NCBI GenBank assembly: GCA_964416925.1
Contig: CAYQFQ010000013.1
Coordinates: 1-21,585, forward strand
DNA from: CAYQFQ01 sp964416925
GTDB taxonomy: Bacteria > Patescibacteriota > Minisyncoccia > Phycocordibacterales > GWA1-40-21
Direction of reading: 5' to 3'
Length of the DNA stretch: 21,585 nucleotides
A program made the position numbers and the translations under genes. Numbering within the stretch: the stretch's first letter is position 1; every line of letters begins with the position of its first letter. The notes under the pieces were generated by a model. That model had not been told where the DNA came from. It saw only the letters and a program-made list of their open reading frames with translations, and did not search any database. Below are positions 15,526 to 21,585 of this stretch, piece after piece.

Positions 15526-16338
15526 CTATTTCTTTTTAACCGTAATTATCACGAACATCGGCGTAGTAGGTGCCTTTCTCACACTGTTTTCTCCAAACTT
15601 TTCTTTTGCAGTTTCTTCATCTACAAATATTTCTTGTTCAGAAACAATCTCAAGCCCGCTATCAGTAATAGCTTTTTGCATATTTGCCTCCGTGTGATGG
15701 AACATTCCAACTTGTTTTGTTCCTCCACCTGTGTTTTTTACAAAGCCGTTAAGTTTTAGCCCTTCTTTATCTTTGGAATCTTTTAATTTTTGTAAATCAC
15801 CTTGGTCATAAACCATAAAGTCCACATCCCAATCAGACTCGTGTGCTTTCGGGGACATTGTCAGAAAAACTCCTAAACCTCCAGTTTTGAGTATCCTTTC
15901 TGTCTCCTTAAATACTCCATTTACCAATTCAAGTGGTAAGTTATGTAATACCATAAAAGATACAACCTTATCTGCAAACTCGGCGCCAATTCCTGTTTCG
16001 GTTGCATCACCAGGATAGAACTACAAATTAGGAAAATCCTTTTTATATTTTTCATCAACAGACTTTTCTCCCCCGTCTTCTAAACCAAGCATTGCGGAAC
16101 TCTTTTCAATTCCAAATACTTTTCCACTTTCACCAACCATCTGAGCAACCCTCATGGTTGGATATCCTGCCCCAGCACCAAGGTCTATAACTGTGTCGCC
16201 CTCTTTAATTACGTCCTCTTTTAAGTAACGAAGCATTTTATCTCTCCCCCAAACACCAGAAGCATGCTCCATTGTTTTAGCTTCAGCCCACTGATCTGCC
16301 TCAACCTTATTATATAGATTATCTACATTATCATTCAT
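15526..16338 (-). CDS. Class I SAM-dependent methyltransferase with an in-frame TAG
   Basis: Two halves in the same frame, together 270 codons. The first 105 residues include motif I, V-I-D-L-G-A-G-A-G-Y (50-59), and the acidic loop G-I-E-K-S-S-A-M-L. The TAG at 16021-16023 (codon 106) interrupts the frame. It reopens at once as F-Y-P-G-D-A-T-E-T-G, then V-V-S-F-M-V-L-H-N-L-P (motif IV area) and I-L-K-T-G-G-L-G-V-F-L-T (motif V/VI area). A one-base change of CAG or AAG would restore it. The substrate is unknown; the fold resembles UbiE/Methyltransf_11-like enzymes. ATG 16336-16338 lies 21 nt after the ileS stop. The gene is either a recent pseudogene or carries a sequence error. Confidence 0.8.
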
Positions 16339-16359
16339 ATCTTTTGTGAGTAATTCAAC

Positions 16360-19300
16360 TTATTTTATCTGCAAGAAAAATCGCATATCTTCAATAGCAA
16401 TTTCTTTTTCCTCTGCCCCACCGTCGTAATCTATATCTTTGAGTCCTGCTGTCTTTTTAACTTCTTTTTCAAACTTTTTGACCAAACTTAATCCTTTTTC
16501 ATCTGATGTTATAGAAAGAACCACCAAATCTTCTGGGTTTAATTTATTATCTTTTCTCATTTCTTGGATTGAGCGAATCAAATCTCGAATCTGCCCCTCT
16601 TCTTTAAGTTCTGGTGTCATTTCTGTATCAAGCTCAACATCTGTTGAAGAAGACTCATCGAAAATAATTCCTTTTACATTCACTTCATCTTTTATTAATT
16701 CTGCGTATTCTTCTTTTCCTTTCAACCTTACACTCTTAACTTTCAACTTACTCAATGGTTGTCTTACTTTTATACCCGCTTTTGCTCTTGCCTCAAGGCC
16801 AAGTGTTACAACTTTTCTAACTTCTGCCATAAGCTCAATTACTTCTACTTCTTCTTTATTTAATTCCCCGACAAATTCTTCTGGCCAACTGTCCAAATGT
16901 ACACTTTCTTTTTCTCCGCCGAGTTTTAAATATAAATCTTCAGCTAAGAATGGCATTGAGGGTGCAAGGAGTTTTGAGAAAGCCAAAAGAACAGTTCGTG
17001 TTGTCTGAATTGCACTGTCCCTATCTGCCTTATCATCCGACTTATATCTGTCGCGAGATCTTCTTATATACCAAGTCGAGAGTTCATCGACAAAGTCAGA
17101 GAGTGGTCGTGTTGCTCTGTCGAGCTCATATTTATCAGTGTCTTTTGTAACAGATGTTGCAATATCTTTAAGACGAGCAAGAACCCACTTATCCAAAATA
17201 TGAGTAGAATTTTGAATATTGAATATTGAATTTCGATTAGACCCAGAACCGTACATTTCGTAAAATGTATAAACATTCTGCAATCGCATAATGATTTTCT
17301 TCACAACCTCATCCACACCCTTTGCAGAAAAAGCCAAATCTTCCGCTTTCATTACCGGAGATGAAAGAAGATAATAACGCATAGCATCAGCACCATACTG
17401 AGCCGCCAAGTCCATAGGATCTGGATAATTTTTTAACCTCTTAGCCATTTTCTGACCATCTTCGGCAAGAACTATTCCATTTACAACGACATTTTTATAG
17501 GACGATTTTCCAAAAAGTGCTGTGGAAATAACAAGCATAGAATAAAACCAACCCCTAGTTTGATCCACACCTTCCGCAATAAAATCTGCAGGAAAACCAA
17601 TTCCTTTTTCTGGATTAAAGTTTTCTAGATTTTCAAAAGGATAATGTTTTTGACCATAAGGCATAGAACCAGATTCAAACCAACAATCAAAAACCTCCGG
17701 AATTCTTTTCATCTTTCCTCCGCAAGCACAATTTAATTCAACTTCATCTATAAAAGGTCTGTGTAAATCTAATTCATATTTTCTATTGTGAGGGATAGGA
17801 GCAAATGGCATTTCCATTATTTCTCCATTATGAACAAAAGGTTTACCACTTTCTCTTACAGCAATAATATCTTTTGGTAACATACCTGCGACACCACCGA
17901 ACATTAACCATATTGGAGTGTTATGAGAAACAATCAAAATATTCTTGCCTTCGTATTTAGAATTAATATCATATACAAATTCCGTCATTCTATTTTTCAC
18001 ATCAGTATGGCTTTCTCCTCCTTCTGGAATTTTCCAGAACTTTTCTTCTCTTGTTCCAAAATATTGTTGATATTCTGCATCTGTCTTACCGTCCATAAAA
18101 CCCACATTTACTTCATGTAAACGGCTATCAAAAATTATCTTTGTTTTATCAAAACCAAAAGCGTCCGCAGCAATTTCAGCTGTTTCCTTTGTTCTCAAAA
18201 AGGGCGAACAGAAAATATAATCAATTTTTTTATCTTTAAGTTTTTCACCAACTTCCTTTGCCTGTTCTCTCCCCTTATCAGTGAGATGGTGTGGGGTATT
18301 TATATTACAACTTATTATACCCAAAACATTACTTTCTGCTTCACCATGTCTTGCAACATAGAACTTATTATTATTTGTAGTTCTTTTCTTTATTTCATCG
18401 ATTGAACCAATAAAAACTTTTTCTTTACAATCTTTAGACCGACACTTCCAAACAGGAAGTGGTGTGCCCCAAAAACGAGAACGAGAAATTGCCCAGTCTC
18501 TTGCTGATTCGAGCCATTTACCAAACCTCCCTTCTCCAATTTCTTTTGGAACCCATTTTATCTCGCTGTTTGCTCTCATCAAATCAGCTCTGATTTTTGT
18601 AACTTCAACAAACCAAGAACTCGTAGCATAATTCAAAAGCGGTGTATCACAACGCCAACAATGAGGATATGAGTGAATGAACTTTTCTTTAGCAAAAAGA
18701 GTTCCTTTTGGCGCAAGAAATTTTATAACTTCGATATCAGCCTTTTGTGGATCTTCTATCGGTTTAACTTTTTTACCTGCAAAATCAGTAACTTCAGAGG
18801 TAAATTCTCCTGACATGTTTACGTGTTGAATAAATGGGAGCTTCAATTCCTTTCCAAGGTTCATATCATCTTCTCCAAAAGCAGGGGCGATGTGAACAAT
18901 ACCTGTTCCGTCTTCTGTTGTTACGAAACTTGCAGGATAAACTTTAAAACCGTTTTCTCTATTTTTTAATTTGTCATTATTGAAGTAATCAAAAAGTGAT
19001 TTATATGATTTCCCCACAAGATTAATTCCCTTAACTTTTTCTACTACTTCATATTTCTGATCTTTCATTACAGAAAGTCTGGACTCTGCGAGTATAAAAT
19101 ACTCTTCACCAACTTTTATCTTCACATATTCTATATCTGGATTTACTGCAAGAGCAGTGTTGCCAGGCAAAGTCCAAGGTGTTGTCGTCCAAGCTAAAAA
19201 GAAGGTCTTGGGGGCATCTGTGAGCTCAAATTTGACTGTCACAGAGATATCCGTTATGTCCTTGTATCCTTGAGTCACCTCAAAATTTGATAGTGTTGTA

Positions 19301-19884
19301 CCGCAATGAGGACAGAGATGCATAGCTTTAAATCCCTCGTAAACTAGCCCTTTATCATTTAAAGTTTTAAAAATATTCCAGACAGACTCCATGTAGGTCG
19401 GATCCATTGTTTTGTAGTCTGCTTCCATATCCACAAAACGTCCCATTCTTGGAACTATTTTTTTCTATTCATCTACATATGTAAAAACTTTACTTCGCGC
19501 TAAGTCATTAAATTTCTCAAGACCGTAATCTTCAATATCTTTCTTTGATTTAAGTCCCAAGTCTTTTTCAACAATATTTTCTACAGGAAGACCATGACAA
19601 TCCCAACCCCATTTTCTGGGAACATGTTTTCCTTTCATCGTCTGATACCTACCAATATAATCTTTCATTGTACCCGCAAGTAAGTGCCCATAATGTGGAA
19701 GCCCTGTAGCAAATGGTGGCCCATCATAAAACACATACTCACCTTTTGGAGAGTCTTTTTTCAAGCTCTTCTGAAAAATATCTTTCTCCTGCCAAAAAGA
19801 AAGAATCTCTTCTTCCCTTTCTGCAAGTTTACTCTTGGGCTTTGTCTCTACCGCACAATTTTGTTTTTGATCTTTTTTGTCCAT
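16360..19884 (-). CDS. ileS: Isoleucyl-tRNA synthetase with an inserted histidine-phosphatase domain and an in-frame TAG
   Basis: 1174 codons from ATG 19882-19884, about 130-150 more than relatives. Charges tRNA-Ile. HIGH motif H-Y-G-H is at 64-67. The CP1 editing domain has T-W-T-T-T-P-W-T-L-P-G-N. Zinc knuckles are C-P-H-C and C-W-R-C. A KMSKS variant K-M-A-K-R is at 812-816. The anticodon-binding and C-terminal domains follow. Between the two knuckles of a zinc ribbon (C-R-S-K-D-C at about 481-486 and C-A-C-G-G at about 719-723) lies a complete histidine-phosphatase domain (about 507-691). Codon 140 is TAG (19465-19467) where relatives have Trp in Y-V-D-E-W; the frame continues K-K-I-V-P-R-M-G-R-F-V-D. 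It is first in a likely operon with the methyltransferase gene. Confidence 0.93.
17812..18366 (-). other. Histidine-phosphatase (phosphoglycerate-mutase-like) domain inside IleRS
   Basis: All family hallmarks are present, in full-protein numbering. F-Y-V-A-R-H-G-E has the catalytic R512-H513-G514. L-T-D-K-G-R-E-Q-A follows. S-P-F-L-R-T-K-E-T-A-E has R564. H-E-V-N-V-G-F-M-D-G has E591. L-I-V-S-H-N-T-P has the second catalytic His, H654. No active-site residue is missing, so an active phosphatase or mutase is expected. The reading frame runs through into IleRS on both sides (G-S-I-D-E-I-K-K before, Y-E-L-D-L-H-R-P-F-I-D-E after), so this is a domain insertion rather than two overlapping genes. 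Confidence 0.93.
19465..19467 (-). other. In-frame amber codon in ileS
   Basis: TAG between GAT GAA and AAA AAA ATA. A TGG Trp codon is expected here from the conserved Y-x-x-E-W pattern of IleRS, and TGG to TAG is a single transition. Confidence 0.9.
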
Positions 19885-19908
19885 ATATGGCTTATTAGTT
19901 AGATTTCC

Positions 19909-19917
19909 ATTCTATCA
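19909..19917 (-). promoter_or_regulatory. Extended -10 promoter candidate of ileS
   Basis: Minus strand TGA-TAGAAT (hexamer 19914-19909), 24 nt before the ATG. It lies just after the terminator of the upstream gene, so ileS most likely starts its own transcript. Confidence 0.4.
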
Positions 19918-19934
19918 GTTTTTAACAAAAAGAA

Positions 19935-19992
19935 AACCGCCCCTCACCAATTTTTTGAACGCTTTCAGAAAATTGGTGAGGGGCGGTTTTTG
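19935..19992. terminator. 22-bp perfect stem terminator between the PKD-like surface protein and ileS
   Basis: Arms 19935-19956 and 19971-19992 are perfectly complementary over 22 bp, with a GC-rich centre (CCGCCCCTCACC) and A/T ends. The 14-nt loop can form a further TGAA/TTCA mini-stem. T tracts follow on both strands, so it can stop transcription from either side. Confidence 0.9.
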
Positions 19993-19996
19993 GACT

Positions 19997-21585
19997 TTAT
20001 TGCTCTATAACATCTGCCGGTTTTTGAATAACTTTTACTGATGTCGTACAAACCGCACCCAATTCACCAGTCTTATATATCGCTAATTTAATTTTTTTAT
20101 TCCCTATCGTCCTAAAGATAGTGCTTGCTGTCTTACCTGTTCCTATTTGTTGTGAGCCAGAACCTGTTGTATCAAACCAAGCAAAGTTGTATCCATTGTA
20201 ATCTGCATTAGTTGTCTTTAGTTGTGCCGTTCTGTTTGAATAAATAGAACCAGACACAGGAATATTTGGAGCATCGTTTGCCTGAGAAACTGTACAATTT
20301 GCAGCACTCAGAATCTTTGGCCCAACAATATTTGCTGTGCATTGATCTGTCTTTTCAGCTTCTGTTGCAGCGTTTGTTTTCACACACACCCATTCTACTA
20401 ATCCACCATATTCTGGTATTGCAGGGACTTCGAAGACATCACCGGACTCACAAAATGTTCCCGGCCATTCTGTTATCATAGAATCGTAATCCTTTTCATT
20501 TGTTCCACATTTCGCAGCTGTCCCAATAGACACTGAACAGCTAGTCGATGTGCTTTGAGTACCTGAATCTACTTTTACGGTAGCAGTTTTTAATCCAGTG
20601 GTTGTATAGGTTTTATTTACCGGATTCAGATTACTATTTAATCCGTCAGTACCAGTCCACAGATATGTATAACCACCAGTACCTCCCTGCGCAACTGAAT
20701 TCCAAGTTACATTGAACCCATCTGCTCCAACAGCACATGTTGCTTTCAAAGCGGTTGGTGATCCACCCCCTCCACCTCCATTACCTCCATCTCCAGATCC
20801 TCCTGGTAGTGTGCTTGGTGCAACGACAGTTATGGTCCAAACCGGTGAATAAGATGCGATTGTCAAAGGTGAATCTCCGTTACCTCGATAAAGCATCATC
20901 TTGTGATTTTCGTTTATATTACTACCTCCACAGTTACTCCCTGAATAAGTCCCGTCTGGACAGACACTTCCTTCATTTGTATTTACCCATCCTACGGCAG
21001 TTACATCAGAATCAGAAACATTAACTGTGACATTTACATTACTCGTGTTCGTTACATTTCCTGCAGTACATGTTGTCCCACTACAATTCAAGACACTTGA
21101 GTTCGCAGAAACAGTATTCATACTTACAGCTTGATGATTCAAACGGATCGAACCAGTTCTGCTTCCAGACCCTGCTTCAGAAAAAGCTAGTGCGTTACCA
21201 CAATATGGCGTATCCCAAGCACCGCCCGAAACATTAAATGAACAATCTGTAACTTTAGAAAAATTAATTGTGTCTCCTGGATTTAAAGTTAAGTTACCAT
21301 TTAGAGTTACGCTGTGAGTTAAACTAATATTTCCCGTTGCAGAAACTCTTCCACTGGGTAGCGCCCCTTTAACCCACTGATACCCTCTCGACATGGTCTC
21401 CGTCTTCGTCTTACCACCATTTGTTGTTGTCTCTGCAAATGCAGGTCCAGCATATCTCATCATTGAACCCACCACAGCAAATATCACCGCCACAGCAAGC
21501 AAGATTAAAGAAAGACTTTTGTTCTTCTTGATAAAGATTAAGGAGAGGATAAGGAATATTGCAGCGACAATACCAATAGGAACAA
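19997..21585 (-). CDS. Membrane/secreted surface protein with PKD/Ig-like domains (5' end outside window)
   Basis: The frame is open to the right edge, giving 528 visible codons; the TTG at 21500-21502 is only an internal codon. Two hydrophobic segments open the visible part (I-G-I-V-A-A-I-F-L-I-L-S-L-I-F-I, then L-I-L-L-A-V-A-V-I-F-A-V-V-G). They are joined by K-K-N-K and followed by the signal-peptidase-like site G-P-A-F-A before E-T-T-T. The outside part has a Ser/Asn/Thr-rich beta region with several Cys pairs (about 50-250) and a Gly-rich linker (G-G-S-G-D-G-G-N-G-G-G-G-G-G). A PKD-like domain (Y-T-Y-L-W-T-G-T-D-G) and a second one (Y-N-F-A-W-F-D-T-T-G) follow. The several cysteines distinguish it from the Cys-free surface protein at the left end. 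The function is unknown. The strong terminator begins 5 nt after its stop. Confidence 0.75.
   Translation of the reverse strand, partial: VPIGIVAAIFLILSLIFIKKNKSLSLILLAVAVIFAVVGSMMRYAGPAFAETTTNGGKTKTETMSRGYQWVKGALPSGRVSATGNISLTHSVTLNGNLTLNPGDTINFSKVTDCSFNVSGGAWDTPYCGNALAFSEAGSGSRTGSIRLNHQAVSMNTVSANSSVLNCSGTTCTAGNVTNTSNVNVTVNVSDSDVTAVGWVNTNEGSVCPDGTYSGSNCGGSNINENHKMMLYRGNGDSPLTIASYSPVWTITVVAPSTLPGGSGDGGNGGGGGGSPTALKATCAVGADGFNVTWNSVAQGGTGGYTYLWTGTDGLNSNLNPVNKTYTTTGLKTATVKVDSGTQSTSTSCSVSIGTAAKCGTNEKDYDSMITEWPGTFCESGDVFEVPAIPEYGGLVEWVCVKTNAATEAEKTDQCTANIVGPKILSAANCTVSQANDAPNIPVSGSIYSNRTAQLKTTNADYNGYNFAWFDTTGSGSQQIGTGKTASTIFRTIGNKKIKLAIYKTGELGAVCTTSVKVIQKPADVIEQ

Noticed and set aside
16021..19467. 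Genome-wide reassignment of TAG as a sense codon
   Set aside because: TAG terminates the M16 peptidase, the restored glyS and the small Ig-like gene in this window, and the two in-frame cases imply different amino acids (Trp, and Gln or Lys).
1..21585. CRISPR array, tRNA or rRNA genes, transposase
   Set aside because: I saw no regular repeat-spacer series, no cloverleaf candidates, no rRNA segments and no transposase or integrase motifs.

Overview
The window looks like part of a Patescibacteria/CPR genome (Parcubacteria-like) from a metagenomic scaffold. The clues are AT-rich DNA, compact housekeeping genes, short or absent leaders before several genes, large secreted surface proteins with a peptidoglycan-binding-like module, and a divergent EF-P. 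This placement is inference, because no rRNA gene is present. A run of 10 Ns at 3648-3657 shows that the sequence is a scaffold with a gap. Several core genes carry single-site disruptions that could be real or could be assembly errors.

Left part (1-3930, all minus strand): the 5' three-quarters of a kilobase-scale Ser/Thr-rich secreted surface protein with very skewed codon use, probably an S-layer-like or major surface protein. It has a promoter candidate about 560 nt upstream of its start, and then a winged-helix regulator split by the N gap. The regulator's upstream region carries a promoter straddled by a perfect palindrome.

Middle (4391-8220, plus strand): ftsK, a small membrane-anchored Ig-like protein, and recA. 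These end in a perfect bidirectional terminator that contains the stop codons of both recA and the convergent efp.

Right part (8263-21585, all minus strand). In order of transcription from the right, the genes are: a PKD/Ig-like surface protein (5' end outside the window); a 22-bp terminator hairpin; ileS; a SAM methyltransferase; recO; a membrane-anchored repeat-domain surface protein; glyS; an M16 zinc peptidase; rpsF; ssb; rpsR (the classical S6-SSB-S18 set); and efp.

The most unusual feature is ileS. A complete histidine-phosphatase domain with RHG, Arg, Glu and second His motifs is inserted inside the zinc ribbon of isoleucyl-tRNA synthetase. The same gene has an in-frame TAG where a conserved Trp codon is expected. 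The neighbouring methyltransferase also has one in-frame TAG, and glyS has a small deletion plus a frameshift. TAG is the ordinary stop of other genes here, so a general amber reassignment is unlikely.
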